This document shows, one piece after another, positions 18,348 to 28,032 of a stretch of DNA of 64,000 nucleotides. Both the position numbers and the translations under genes were made by a program. This stretch comes from Oscillibacter sp. GTDB lineage: Bacteria > Bacillota > Clostridia > Oscillospirales > Oscillospiraceae. Location: positions 1-64,000 of the forward strand of contig JAFXQV010000004.1 of the NCBI GenBank assembly GCA_017526785.1. Reading direction: 5' to 3'. Under the pieces are notes generated by a model. It had not been told where the DNA came from. It ran no database searches and saw only the letters and a program-made list of their open reading frames with translations. How positions within the stretch are numbered: the stretch's first letter is position 1; each line of letters opens with the position of its first letter.

Positions 18348-20533
18348 GTACGCACAAGAATTTCGACCGAATCTGTGTCGCGGTTCTGATTGCGTCGTTA
18401 CTGCTGACGGCGCTTTTCATGAACGGTGCCGCGCTCGGACTGGACGCCGCGTCCCGCGCCATGGGCTACGAGAGCCGCCTGTTCGACCCGTCGAGAGTTC
18501 ACACACTGTCGATTGTCATCGACGACTGGGAGGGCTTTCTGGACACCTGCGAAAATGAGGAATACGCGGCCTGCTCCGTCGTGATTGACAGCGAGAGTTA
18601 CAAAAACGTCGGCCTCCGCGCCAAGGGCAACACGTCCTTGACGACCGTCCGCTCTATGGACAGCGACCGCTACAGCCTGAAACTCGAATTCGACCACTAC
18701 GAGACCGGAAAAACCTATCACGGCCTTGACAAGCTCTGCCTGAACAACATCATTCAGGACAACACCTACATGAAAGATTATCTGGTCTACCGCATGATGG
18801 GCGAATTTGGCGTGAGCGCGCCGCTCTGCTCTTACGTCTGGATTACGGTCAACGGCGAGGACTGGGGGCTTTACTTGGCAGTCGAGGGCGTGGAGGATTC
18901 ATTTTTACAGCGCAATTACGGCAGTGACTACGGCGAACTCTACAAGCCGGATTCACAGGGCTTCGGCGGCGGCCCCGGACGCGGACGGGATTTCCGGATG
19001 TCGGAGTTTATGGACGAGTGGGAGCGCGAATCCGCGAACGAAAGCAGCGTTTCCGGCAAGTCCGATGAAAGCGCCGCGCGGCGCGGCAATATGCCCTTTC
19101 CCGGGAATACGGTCAACTCCGGCGGTGCTTTCATGAGCGGCTTTCCGTTCCCCGGAAATACGGTTGCTTCCGGCAGCGCTTTCCCAAATCCCGGTGACAT
19201 GAGCGGCTTTCCGTTTCCCGGGAATACGGTCAACTCCGGCGGCGCTTTCCCAAATCCCGGTGACATGGGCGGCTTTCCGTTCCCCGGAAATACGGTTGCT
19301 TCGGGCGGCGCTTTCCCCGGCTTCGGCGGCCGGAACGGCGGCGGTATGCGCGGCATGGGCAGTGACGACGTGAAGCTGAAGTATTCCGACGACGCCCCCG
19401 ACAGTTACGGCAGTATCTTCGGCAACGCGAAAACCGATGTCACGGACGCCGACAAATCCCGTCTGATTGCCTCCTTAAAGGCTCTCGGGGAGATGTCCGA
19501 CTTGGAAAGCGTCGTGGACATTGACGCCGCGCTCCGCTACTTCGTGGTGCATAACTACGTCGTCAACGGCGACAGCTACACGGGCGGCATGATTCACAAT
19601 TACTACCTGTACGAGAAGGACGGGCGGCTTTCCATGATTCCGTGGGACTATAATCTTGCGTTCGGGGGCTTTCAGGGCGGGAGCGCGTCCGGGAGCGTCA
19701 ATGACCCCATCGACACGCCGCTGTCAGTCTCCGGCGACGGAGACCGCCCCATGGCCGACTGGTTCCTGCAACAGGACGAATATACCGAATTATACCACGC
19801 GTATTTTCACGATTTTCTCGATACTGTGGACGCGTCCTCCATCATTGACGAGGCCTGTACGCTGATAGCGCCGTACGTCGAGCGCGACCCCACAAAGTTT
19901 TGCACCTATGAGGAGTTTACAAAGGGCGCGGAGACGTTGCGGACGTTCTGCGAACTGCGTACCGAGAGCGTACGCGGACAGCTTGGCGGCGTGATTCCGG
20001 CGACCGACGACGGGCAAAGCGCCGACAGTTCCGCGTTGGTTGACACGGGTTCCCTGACGATTTCCGACATGGGAAGTATGGGTTTCGGGGGCGGGCGTCC
20101 CGGCGGGAGAGGTTCCGGCACTGAAACGGGCGATTCCGGTACCGTACGTTCCGGCAGTGCCGGGAACGAGACCTCTAACGGCACCAGCGCGGACAGCGCG
20201 GAAACGGTCAGCCAGCCGGACGGGCGTCCGACATTTTCCGGCGGCGGAAACGGCGGCTTTCCGGGTAACGGCTTCGGCGGGTTTCCGGGTTCCGGTAACG
20301 GGAACAACGGCTTTCCGGGCGGCGGCTTCCCGGGCGGCGGTGACGGGAACAACGGCTTTCCGGGTGGCGGAAATGGCGGATTCCCCGACCCGTTCGGCGG
20401 CGCGGACAGCGTTTCCCCCGGCGCGGGACACCTGTCCGCGGAAGCATGGACGTTGTTGGGCGTCTCCGCCGCCGTACTCCTTGCCGGACTTGTCACGGCG
20501 CGACGGGCGCGGCGTCGAACCGCCTATAGATAA
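18344..20533 (+). CDS. cotH: CotH family protein with repeat insert and C-terminal anchor
   Basis: This 729-residue CotH-type protein is related to the spore-coat kinase CotH. It has an N-terminal membrane segment, then LRAKGNTS, SLKLEFD, LNNIIQDNTYMKDYLVYRMM and the metal-binding IPWDYNLAFGG, all typical. A low-complexity insert (about 205-345) interrupts the kinase-like domain and carries four FPFPGNT..SGGAF.. repeats plus Gly-rich stretches. The C-terminal 170 residues are a second Gly/Phe/Pro/Asn-rich region (GNNGFPGGGFPGGG) ending in a transmembrane helix and Arg-rich tail. Here the context is the VTC operon, not a spore-coat cluster. Both ends would place the protein at the cell surface. 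Confidence 0.85.
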   Translation: MSTHKNFDRICVAVLIASLLLTALFMNGAALGLDAASRAMGYESRLFDPSRVHTLSIVIDDWEGFLDTCENEEYAACSVVIDSESYKNVGLRAKGNTSLTTVRSMDSDRYSLKLEFDHYETGKTYHGLDKLCLNNIIQDNTYMKDYLVYRMMGEFGVSAPLCSYVWITVNGEDWGLYLAVEGVEDSFLQRNYGSDYGELYKPDSQGFGGGPGRGRDFRMSEFMDEWERESANESSVSGKSDESAARRGNMPFPGNTVNSGGAFMSGFPFPGNTVASGSAFPNPGDMSGFPFPGNTVNSGGAFPNPGDMGGFPFPGNTVASGGAFPGFGGRNGGGMRGMGSDDVKLKYSDDAPDSYGSIFGNAKTDVTDADKSRLIASLKALGEMSDLESVVDIDAALRYFVVHNYVVNGDSYTGGMIHNYYLYEKDGRLSMIPWDYNLAFGGFQGGSASGSVNDPIDTPLSVSGDGDRPMADWFLQQDEYTELYHAYFHDFLDTVDASSIIDEACTLIAPYVERDPTKFCTYEEFTKGAETLRTFCELRTESVRGQLGGVIPATDDGQSADSSALVDTGSLTISDMGSMGFGGGRPGGRGSGTETGDSGTVRSGSAGNETSNGTSADSAETVSQPDGRPTFSGGGNGGFPGNGFGGFPGSGNGNNGFPGGGFPGGGDGNNGFPGGGNGGFPDPFGGADSVSPGAGHLSAEAWTLLGVSAAVLLAGLVTARRARRRTAYR

Positions 20534-20536
20534 CAA

Positions 20537-20570
20537 AGCCGGAATCAGAACACAGTTTCTGATTCCGGCT
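20537..20570. terminator. Terminator between convergent cotH and GH32 genes
   Basis: A perfect 14-bp stem (20537-20550 with 20557-20570) with a 6-base loop. The minus-strand side continues TTTGTTA, so it serves the GH32 gene best. Confidence 0.75.
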
Positions 20571-20577
20571 CGCGTCG

Positions 20578-22122
20578 TTACACGACAATATCGTATTTCT
20601 CAACGGAACGGAACTCGCACGCGCCGCCCTCCGCGAAAAATTCCACGCCGACATCCGTTCCCACGTCAGGGTATACGTTCCCGGTCATGGTACGCTTTCC
20701 GCCGTCGACGAACACTTCCAGTGAGCAGACATCCAAATACAAATCCAGTTCGAGCGCGTCGACCTGTCCGACATCGAGGTATCTGCGCACAACGTCCTTT
20801 TCGCGGCCTTCCAGTTCCCGCCCGGCGCGGCCGCGGTCAAAGACAAGCGTACCTTGGGCGCGGTCGTAGTAAAGCAGGGTCTCGTGTTCGCCGCCCTTGA
20901 AGAGTTTCAGGCCGGACTTGGACGCCGTACCCGGCGCAAGCGTGACGCGAAGCTCGATAACGTCCCCGGAGATTCCGTCCACGGACACCGACGCGTCCTC
21001 CACGGCGAGACTGTCGCGTGAGACCGGGTTCCGACGGTACGCCGCGATTTCGCGTACGGGCTTCTGAATCAGCCAGCCGTCGCGCACGGTCAATTCACGC
21101 GGCAGGGTGTACGTACCCGCCCAGCCTTCCGGGCGCGTGGGAAAGCTCCTGTCCCACATCTCTTTCCACGCAATCATGATAACGCGTCCGTCCGGCACGC
21201 GGAGCGTCTGCGCGGCGTAGAAGTCAAAGCCAGCGTCGATTTCCTCAATTTTCCGGACATCGAAGCGCCCGGTCTCGAAACTCAACTTGCCCAGCATGTA
21301 CAGCGACGAGTGGATATTCTGATAGCGGTTGCCCATGCGCGGCAGGTTCTGCGGACTGGACAGTAACACTTCCTCGCCGTTGTCCGTGAAGTAGTCCGGG
21401 CATTCGTAGACGCCGTTCAGGCGGTAGTAGGCAAGGTCATATTCGGGCTGTTCGTGGATGAGGTGTCCGACGTACTCCCAGTGATACAAATCCCTGCTTC
21501 TGGCCAGAATCATGTTGCCGTATCCGGTCTTGGGGGGTTCGCCCTCGGAGACATGTCCCTCCGACGGGGAAGCGCCGGGGAGCGTGTCCGGCGGGGGCTG
21601 GACGTAACCGCCGTTGGGGTCACGGGCGGCCTCCTCGGGCGTCAGCACGCGCGCCCCGGCTATCATGTAGTACCAGTCGCCTTTCCTGAACATGCGCGGG
21701 TCGCGGAAGTCCGTCCGGGACACCTCCGGGTTGAGCATGTCCGCCGTGAGAATCGGGTTGCCGGGGTCTTTCTCGAAGTGTACCCCGTCGCCGGACACCG
21801 CCACGCACTGCCGTTGTAAGTCCGGCTGCGCGGCCGTGTACATCAGGTACAGCTTGCCGTCCTTCTCAATCGTGGAGCCGGAACAACAGCCGCAAATGAC
21901 CTCGTAATCTTGGTCGGGTACGAGCGTAATGGGCAGGTTCTCCCAGCGTACGAAATCTTCCGTTGTGAAGTGTCCCCAGTGCATGGTTCCCCACTCGGCC
22001 TTGTGGGGGTAGTGCTGATAGAAGAGATGCGCTTTTCCGCCATAGAAAATTGTACCGTTCGGGTCATTGGCCCATCCGGACATCACGCTGGCGTGATATC
22101 TCGGCCTGTAACTACGGTTCAT
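20578..22122 (-). CDS. Glycoside hydrolase family 32 (sucrose/fructan hydrolase)
   Basis: This 514-residue GH32 enzyme hydrolyses beta-fructofuranosyl bonds in sucrose, sucrose-6-phosphate or fructans. The nucleophile is D20 in WANDPNG (17-23), the transition-state Asp D141 is in FRDP, and the acid/base E240 is in YECPD. A Pro/Gly-rich insert of about 40 residues lies at 162-200 between blades. The C-terminal beta-sandwich is present (VFVDGGKRTMTG). There is no signal peptide, so it acts in the cytoplasm. No sugar transporter or kinase adjoins it, so the precise substrate is open. GGGGAG precedes the ATG. Confidence 0.92.
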   Translation of the reverse strand: MNRSYRPRYHASVMSGWANDPNGTIFYGGKAHLFYQHYPHKAEWGTMHWGHFTTEDFVRWENLPITLVPDQDYEVICGCCSGSTIEKDGKLYLMYTAAQPDLQRQCVAVSGDGVHFEKDPGNPILTADMLNPEVSRTDFRDPRMFRKGDWYYMIAGARVLTPEEAARDPNGGYVQPPPDTLPGASPSEGHVSEGEPPKTGYGNMILARSRDLYHWEYVGHLIHEQPEYDLAYYRLNGVYECPDYFTDNGEEVLLSSPQNLPRMGNRYQNIHSSLYMLGKLSFETGRFDVRKIEEIDAGFDFYAAQTLRVPDGRVIMIAWKEMWDRSFPTRPEGWAGTYTLPRELTVRDGWLIQKPVREIAAYRRNPVSRDSLAVEDASVSVDGISGDVIELRVTLAPGTASKSGLKLFKGGEHETLLYYDRAQGTLVFDRGRAGRELEGREKDVVRRYLDVGQVDALELDLYLDVCSLEVFVDGGKRTMTGNVYPDVGTDVGVEFFAEGGACEFRSVEKYDIVV

Positions 22123-22172
22123 TCACTTGCTCCCCTTTCCTCTGACTGGCGTTTCCTCGACGCGGCCTCCTG

Positions 22173-22201
22173 AGTATAGCACAAAATTCCAGCCTTGTCG
22201 A
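22173..22201 (-). promoter_or_regulatory. Promoter of the GH32 gene
   Basis: On the minus strand: TCGACA (22201-22196), 17-base spacer, TATACT (22178-22173). Confidence 0.7.
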
Positions 22202-22423
22202 GAGAATTTCGTATGTGTAAGATTTTCTGGACAGACAAAAGTTCGGCACCCCACCCGGCGCGGGACTGCTGATGAGGAAAACGTAACAATTTCAAAAGAA
22301 ATGTCGGGTTTTGTGCTTCCGCCGCACGGCGGGGAGGTGTCACGGAGTGACGGAGGGGACAGAAACGGACTTTGCCAATGATTCCTTTACACATACGGTA
22401 ACGCGACGCGGCAAAAGTTTCTC
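22202..22423. repeat. Intergenic stretch with a REP-like hairpin pair
   Basis: No gene is seen between the GH32 and leuA promoters. At 22319-22355 two short GC-rich hairpins sit in tandem (CCGCCG/CGGCGG, then GTCAC-GGA-GTGAC) inside a G-rich strand. This resembles short dispersed palindromic elements of gut Firmicutes. Only one copy is visible in this window. Confidence 0.35.
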
Positions 22424-22452
22424 TTGACAAACGCGGGATTCTTTGTTATGCT
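22424..22452 (+). promoter_or_regulatory. Promoter of the leuA T-box leader
   Basis: TTGACA (22424-22429), 17-base spacer, TATGCT (22447-22452). Transcription would start near 22459 and include the full T-box. Confidence 0.8.
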
Positions 22453-22458
22453 GTCACA

Positions 22459-22746
22459 TGTCATCACAAAAACGCGTGGACGGAGAAAGAGCCGCATACA
22501 GAAGTTTCAGAGAGCCGCCGGAGGCTGCGAGGCGGTACGGAGTATGTCGGCGTCACTGGCTCCCGAGCGGTTCCGCTGAGACGGCACGCCGTGTCGGTTA
22601 GGCGGGGACGGGTTTCCTCACCGTTACCAGAGAGGCGGGATTCTGACGGATTCCGGGAGCGGACAGGCGAAGCCTGTCAAAAAGAGTGGTACCGCGGGGG
22701 ACTTTGTACGCCTTCCGTCTCTTTACACGGAGACGGAGGGCGTTTT
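22459..22746 (+). promoter_or_regulatory. T-box leader (leucine) of the leu operon
   Basis: This leader senses uncharged tRNA and switches transcription. The AGAGAG element (22510-22515) lies in stem I. The T-box bulge AGTGGTACCGCG lies within 22681-22698. A 14-bp terminator (22708-22721 with 22730-22743) is followed by TTTT. By alignment with the cys leader in this window, the likely specifier codon is CUC (Leu) at 22560-22562. Leucine starvation would favour readthrough into leuA. Confidence 0.93.
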
Positions 22747-22779
22747 GTCAGCCCGCGAAACCGGATGGGAGGAGTTTTC

Positions 22780-24363
22780 ATGAAACGCGTCAAAATCTTT
22801 GATACCACGCTCCGCGACGGGGAACAGTCGCCGGGTTGCAGTATGAACCTACCCGAAAAAATCGAAATGGCCAAGCAGTTGGAAAAGCTGGGCGTCGACA
22901 TCATAGAGGCCGGATTCGCTATCGCCTCCCCGATGGACTTTAAGAGCGTGGAGGCGATTTCCGCCGCCGTCGAACATTGCACGGTTGCCAGTCTCGCCCG
23001 TTGCACGAAGGGCGACATTGACGCCGCGTGGAACGCCGTCAAGGGCGCGAAACATCCCCGGATTCACGTTTTCCTCGCCACAAGTGACATACACATGCAG
23101 TACAAACTCAAAATGACCCGGGAACAGGTGTTACAGCGTATCAGCGATATGACCGCGTACGCCAAGAGTTTCTGCGACGACATCGAGTTTTCCGCCGAGG
23201 ACGCGTCCCGCTCCGACTGGGCGTTTCTGGCGCAGTGCTACACAAACGCCGTCCGCGCGGGTGCCACAACGTTAAACGTACCCGATACCGTCGGCTACTC
23301 CATGCCGCAGGAAATGGCCGCGCTGATAACGTATCTCCGCGAAAACGTGGAGGGTATCGAGAACACGGACATTTCCGTACACTGCCACGACGATTTGGGG
23401 CTTGCGGTCGCCAACTCGCTGGCCAGCATTCAGGCGGGCGCGACGCAGGTGGAATGCACCGTAAACGGAATCGGCGAACGCGCCGGGAACGCCAGTCTGG
23501 AAGAAATCGTGATGAATCTCCGCGTACGCAAGGACATTTACGACGCCGACACAGGCGTCAACACCAAGCAGATTTACCGCAGCAGCAAACTTTTGAGTAA
23601 CATTACGGGCGTCGCTATCGCGCCGAGCAAGTCGATTGTGGGCGCGAACGCCTTCGCGCATGAATCCGGCATTCACCAGCACGGCGTGATTTCCAACGCG
23701 CAGACCTACGAAATCATGAAGTCAACGGATGTCGGCATTCCGCAGAATACCATGGTTCTGGGCAAGCACTCCGGCAAACACGCGCTCCGCGACAAACTTG
23801 CCTCCATGGGCTACGACCTCGACGACGCCACGCTTGAAAATGTGTTCGTGCGCTTCAAAGACCTCGCCGACAAAAAGAAGAACATTACCGGCTCTGACTT
23901 GGAAGCGCTGGTCTTGCAGGGTCAAAACTTAGTCCGTACGGCGGGTTCCTGCCAGTTCGTCCGGCACGTTATCAACACCGGAAACGGCCTCCCGAACACG
24001 GCCTATGTCAAGCTGGAACGCGACGGAAAGGAAATGGAAGACGTGGCGATTGGTTCGGGGCCTCTGGACGCCGCTTTCAAGGCTGTCAACCGTATGTTAA
24101 ACATGGATGTCCGCCTCGACAGTTACGGCCTCACGGCGCTGACCGACGGAGAGGACGCTATCGGGGAGGCCATTGTGAAAGTGTCCGTCGGCGACGGCGA
24201 GAGTTATACCGGCACCGGGCTTTCCACGGACGTGATTGAAGCGTCTATCCGGGCGTACGTGAACGGAATCAATAAGATTATCGAGTCCGGGAATATCTCG
24301 TCGACCGTGACCGCCATGCCCACCGACTGGGGCGATTTCGTCTTTGCAAGCGACGTGTACTGA
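22780..24363 (+). CDS. leuA: 2-isopropylmalate synthase
   Basis: LeuA condenses acetyl-CoA with 2-ketoisovalerate, the first step of leucine synthesis. The protein is 527 residues with a full C-terminal regulatory domain, so leucine feedback inhibition is expected. Visible motifs are DTTLRDGEQSPG, the metal site HCHDDLGLAVANS and HESGIHQHGV. The ATG at 22780 has GGAGG 7 bases upstream; the frame is open further back only because it crosses the T-box leader, so the earlier start is rejected. Confidence 0.97.
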   Translation: MKRVKIFDTTLRDGEQSPGCSMNLPEKIEMAKQLEKLGVDIIEAGFAIASPMDFKSVEAISAAVEHCTVASLARCTKGDIDAAWNAVKGAKHPRIHVFLATSDIHMQYKLKMTREQVLQRISDMTAYAKSFCDDIEFSAEDASRSDWAFLAQCYTNAVRAGATTLNVPDTVGYSMPQEMAALITYLRENVEGIENTDISVHCHDDLGLAVANSLASIQAGATQVECTVNGIGERAGNASLEEIVMNLRVRKDIYDADTGVNTKQIYRSSKLLSNITGVAIAPSKSIVGANAFAHESGIHQHGVISNAQTYEIMKSTDVGIPQNTMVLGKHSGKHALRDKLASMGYDLDDATLENVFVRFKDLADKKKNITGSDLEALVLQGQNLVRTAGSCQFVRHVINTGNGLPNTAYVKLERDGKEMEDVAIGSGPLDAAFKAVNRMLNMDVRLDSYGLTALTDGEDAIGEAIVKVSVGDGESYTGTGLSTDVIEASIRAYVNGINKIIESGNISSTVTAMPTDWGDFVFASDVY

Positions 24364-24372
24364 TTGGCTCCC

Positions 24373-24936
24373 ATGGACGAAACGTTAGAACGCTGGGAAG
24401 AACTGATTGACGGTCAGGCGGTTGTTTTCAACCGCTGTCCGTCCCTCAATCACAACTCGATTTCAGGGAATCTTTGCTTTATTTTTGGCAATTATCTGTA
24501 CGGAAAAAAGGAAATGCGCCCGTTGTGCCATTTTGATACTTGGCTGACGGAGAAAGACCATTTTTTACCGGATTTCACAGTAATTTTCGACAAAAGCAAA
24601 GTAAAGCGCACACATGTGGAAGGCGCGCCGGATTTGGTGGTAGAGGTTTTGTCGCCGGGTACCGCCAAACGCGATAAGGGACACAAAAAGGACGTTTACG
24701 AGCGTTGCGGCGTCCGGGAATACTGGATTGTCGACCCGGTAGGCCGTTCTATTGAGCAATACGTACTGGAAGACGGCGCGTTTACGCTCCGCGATGTGTA
24801 CTATCACTACCGCCCTTATGAACTGGACGACATGACGGATGAGGAAAAAGCGGAAGTCGTCACGGATATTCGCTGTACGCTGTTTGACGACCTCTCCATA
24901 AAACTGGAGGAAGTCTTCTACTACGTCGGCGATTAG
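24373..24936 (+). CDS. Uma2 family (putative restriction endonuclease-like) protein
   Basis: This 187-residue protein has the Uma2/DUF820 core of the PD-(D/E)xK nuclease fold: DFTVIFDKSK, then PDLVVEVLSPGTAKRDKGHKKDVYERCGVREYWIVDP. The family is widespread and its function unproven. It sits between leuA and leuC, 9 bases after the leuA stop, with no clear ribosome binding site. ATG 24373 is preferred over TTG 24364. It is probably an accessory insertion that uses the leu transcript. Confidence 0.85.
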   Translation: MDETLERWEELIDGQAVVFNRCPSLNHNSISGNLCFIFGNYLYGKKEMRPLCHFDTWLTEKDHFLPDFTVIFDKSKVKRTHVEGAPDLVVEVLSPGTAKRDKGHKKDVYERCGVREYWIVDPVGRSIEQYVLEDGAFTLRDVYYHYRPYELDDMTDEEKAEVVTDIRCTLFDDLSIKLEEVFYYVGD

Positions 24937-24950
24937 AGGAGGAATCAACT

Positions 24951-26087
24951 ATGAACACTGTCACGCTTCCCGCCAATCGGGAGCGTCAATCCGGCGTGGA
25001 ACTGCTCAAAATTCTGGCGATTTTCTTGATTGTCTTCAATCACGTCACGCAGACATTGCAAGTCGAAAATCTCTATATTCCCTATCATGATTACGTGATA
25101 GGAATGCCTTCCGACACCGGAATGACTTTTTTGCAGTTCCTTTTGATGAGCTTTCGTTACAGCGGGACATTGGGAAACCATATCTTTTTCTTCTGCTCGG
25201 CATGGTTCCTGCTGGATACGAATCACGGGGGAACGCGAAAAATGACGCGCATTGCCTCGGATACATGGGCGCTGTCTTGGAGTATCTGCCTGTTGACGGC
25301 TTTGATATTGAAGGGAAACCTTCCCGCTTCCCGGATTTTGTATCAGCTCTTCCCGATACTCGCGCAAGGAAACTGGTACGTTACCTACTACCTGTTCTTT
25401 TTGTTCCTCTACCCCTCCCTTAACTTCCTGATTCGACGGATGAACCAGCGCAATATGCTCCGCGCTGTGCTTGCCCTCGGGCTGATTAGCCGCGCTTTCA
25501 TAAGGTGCAACTTGGCTATATGGGTAGTTTTCTATTTTCTTATCGGCTATATGAAAATTTACCTGAAAAATTTTTGCGCGGACGTGAAGAAAAATCTCGT
25601 GCTTTTGATTTTCAGCGCCTCGAGCCTCGCGCTTTTTACATCACTTCTCTATGCCCTGAGTCTGCGCGTTCCCTCCGCATCCTCGCTTCTGTATCCGCTC
25701 ATGTTGGGATATTCCTTTTATAATCCCTTCCTGTTTCTTATCGTCATCGCTTTGCTGAACCTTGCCAGAAGTATTCCCATGCAAAGCCGCCTGATTAACA
25801 ATATTGCAGGCCATTCGCTGTTTATTTATCTCATCCACGAAAATGACCTCGTACGCACGTATTTTCGTCCATGGATTTGGCAAAAAATCTATATAGAGGG
25901 GGGGTACAGCCATATAATTTTGTGCATTTTTGCCTATTCCGCCGCGCTGTTCCTGTGTTCCCTGGCTTTGAGCGTATTCTATACGAGCGTACTGCAGAAA
26001 TCTGTGTGGCGTATCGGCGACGCGCTGTTTGGGCGCGTGTTCCGCCTGTGGGAGAAACTCGAACTTCGTTTACTTTCCCTGCATTGA
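24951..26087 (+). CDS. Acyltransferase-3 family membrane protein
   Basis: This 378-residue polytopic membrane protein of the acyltransferase-3 family starts with GVELLKILAIFLIVFNHVTQ, including the conserved N-H of the catalytic region near residue 31. About ten hydrophobic segments follow. Such enzymes O-acylate cell-envelope sugars; the acceptor cannot be told. AGGAGG (24937-24942) precedes the ATG by 8 bases. Base use is visibly more AT-rich than leuA and leuC, consistent with transfer into the operon. Confidence 0.85.
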   Translation: MNTVTLPANRERQSGVELLKILAIFLIVFNHVTQTLQVENLYIPYHDYVIGMPSDTGMTFLQFLLMSFRYSGTLGNHIFFFCSAWFLLDTNHGGTRKMTRIASDTWALSWSICLLTALILKGNLPASRILYQLFPILAQGNWYVTYYLFFLFLYPSLNFLIRRMNQRNMLRAVLALGLISRAFIRCNLAIWVVFYFLIGYMKIYLKNFCADVKKNLVLLIFSASSLALFTSLLYALSLRVPSASSLLYPLMLGYSFYNPFLFLIVIALLNLARSIPMQSRLINNIAGHSLFIYLIHENDLVRTYFRPWIWQKIYIEGGYSHIILCIFAYSAALFLCSLALSVFYTSVLQKSVWRIGDALFGRVFRLWEKLELRLLSLH

Positions 26088-26134
26088 TTCGGGAACGCCC
26101 GTTATCAAGACCTATCATGTGAGGAGGAGTATTT

Positions 26135-27502
26135 ATGGGAATGACCATGACGCAAAAGATTCTGGCGCAACACGCCGGACTGCCCGAAGTCCGCGCCGGA
26201 CAACTTATCCAGTCGAAACTTGACCTTGTACTCGGCAACGATATCACGACGCCCGTCGCTATCAACGAGTTCGAGGCCGCCGGATTCGATACCGTCTTTG
26301 ACAAGTCGAAAATCGCCCTTGTCATGGACCATTTCGTGCCGAACAAGGACATTAAGGCCGCCACACAGTGTCAGCAGTGCCGCAACTTCGCCCGCCGTTT
26401 CGACATCGACCACTATTACGACGTGGGGACAATGGGCATTGAACACGCGTTACTCCCGGAACAGGGGCTTGTAGCCCCCGGTGAGGCCGTCATCGGCGCG
26501 GATTCCCATACCTGCACTTACGGCGCGTTGGGCGCGTTCTCCACGGGCGTCGGCTCCACCGACATGGGCGCGGCTATGGCGACGGGTGAAACGTGGTTCA
26601 AAGTCCCCTCCGCGATTCGGGTACACTTGACCGGAAAACTCCGCCCGTACGTCTCCGGGAAAGACGTAATTCTGACGCTGATTGGCAAGATTGGCGTGGA
26701 CGGGGCGCGGTACCAGTCACTGGAATTCACGGGGCCGGGCGTCGCGGAACTCTCGATTTACGACCGCCTGACGATTTGCAACATGGCCATTGAGGCCGGG
26801 GCGAAAAACGGTATCTTCCCCGTCGACAAAATCACGCGGGATTACGTCCGGAACCGCGTCAACCGTCCTTGGAACGCCGTCGAGGCCGACCCCGACGCCG
26901 ACTATGAGCGTACCATAGAAATCAATCTCGGCGACGTGGACTGTACGGTAGCCTATCCGCACCTGCCCGAAAACGCCCACAGCGCCCATGAGGGTTCCGA
27001 TATCGCCATTGACCAGATTGTGATTGGCTCGTGTACGAATGGACAGTTGCCCGATTTGGCGGCGGCGGCGGCGGTTCTGAAAGGGCGTCACTTGGCACCC
27101 GGCATCCGCGGCATCGTGATTCCCGCGACGCCCACCGTATGGCGCGAGAGTATCCGGCGCGGCTATACCGATATTTTCATGGACGCGGGCTGTACTGTGT
27201 CCACACCGACTTGTGGCCCCTGTCTGGGCGGCTACATGGGCATTCTTGCCAAGGGTGAGCGCTGCGTGTCCACGACGAACCGAAACTTTGTCGGGCGTAT
27301 GGGACATGTCGAGAGCGAGGTATATTTGGCGTCCCCGGCGACGGCGGCGGCGTCCGGCGTCATGGGTCACATCGCGCACCCCGACGACCTCCCGGAGATT
27401 AACCCCGTGGACGCGGGCTTGATGGGCAGTTACCGCCTGTCCGGACAGGACGGCCATACCACGCAGGATAACCCCGGCCTCATGGGTTCTTACCACGTCT
27501 GA
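26135..27502 (+). CDS. leuC: 3-isopropylmalate dehydratase large subunit
   Basis: LeuC with LeuD isomerises 2- to 3-isopropylmalate. The 455-residue protein has aconitase-type cluster motifs: [21 protein letters not shown] and [14 protein letters not shown]. It ends with an extra tail of about 30 residues beyond the usual C-terminus, carrying two copies of GLMGSY about 21 residues apart. GAGGAGGAG precedes the ATG. It follows the inserted acyltransferase and precedes leuD by 14 bases. Confidence 0.96.
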   Translation: MGMTMTQKILAQHAGLPEVRAGQLIQSKLDLVLGNDITTPVAINEFEAAGFDTVFDKSKIALVMDHFVPNKDIKAATQCQQCRNFARRFDIDHYYDVGTMGIEHALLPEQGLVAPGEAVIGADSHTCTYGALGAFSTGVGSTDMGAAMATGETWFKVPSAIRVHLTGKLRPYVSGKDVILTLIGKIGVDGARYQSLEFTGPGVAELSIYDRLTICNMAIEAGAKNGIFPVDKITRDYVRNRVNRPWNAVEADPDADYERTIEINLGDVDCTVAYPHLPENAHSAHEGSDIAIDQIVIGSCTNGQLPDLAAAAAVLKGRHLAPGIRGIVIPATPTVWRESIRRGYTDIFMDAGCTVSTPTCGPCLGGYMGILAKGERCVSTTNRNFVGRMGHVESEVYLASPATAAASGVMGHIAHPDDLPEINPVDAGLMGSYRLSGQDGHTTQDNPGLMGSYHV

Positions 27503-27516
27503 CAAGGAGGTTTCAC

Positions 27517-28011
27517 ATGAACGCGAAAGGCACAGTGCATAAGTACGGCGACCACGTTGACACGGACGTTATCATCCCGGCGCGGTATCTCGCCACGCAA
27601 GACCCCAAAGAGCTTGCGTCCCACTGCATGGAGGACATCGACAGCGCCTTCCCGTCGAAAGTGCGTGACGGCGACATCATGGTAGCGGGCGCGAATTTCG
27701 GCTGCGGCTCGTCCCGCGAACACGCCCCGATTGCGATTAAGGCGTCCGGGGTGTCGTGCGTAATCGCCGCGAGTTTTGCGCGTATCTTCTACCGCAACGC
27801 GATTAATATCGGGCTTGCGATTCTGGAATGCCCCGCCGCGTCCGCCGCGATTCGGGACGGCGACACGGTTTCGGTCGACTTCAACACAGGCACCATTACC
27901 GACGAGACCACGGGCGCGACGTTCGAGGCCGAACCGTTCCCGCCGTTCATCCGCGACATGATTGAGAAGGGCGGCCTCATGGCGTCCCTGAAAGCCAAAG
28001 CCGCAAAATAA
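27517..28011 (+). CDS. leuD: 3-isopropylmalate dehydratase small subunit
   Basis: The 164-residue LeuD has the swivelling-domain motifs [13 protein letters not shown] and [18 protein letters not shown]. It pairs with LeuC to form the active site. AAGGAGG precedes the ATG, and leuB follows after 21 bases, giving a compact leuCDB block. Confidence 0.97.
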   Translation: MNAKGTVHKYGDHVDTDVIIPARYLATQDPKELASHCMEDIDSAFPSKVRDGDIMVAGANFGCGSSREHAPIAIKASGVSCVIAASFARIFYRNAINIGLAILECPAASAAIRDGDTVSVDFNTGTITDETTGATFEAEPFPPFIRDMIEKGGLMASLKAKAAK

Positions 28012-28032
28012 ACATCGTAAGGAGGACAACCA

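Noticed and set aside
22591-22779. N-terminal extension of leuA
   Set aside because: The codons lie in the T-box leader, including its terminator. The ATG at 22780 has a strong ribosome binding site.
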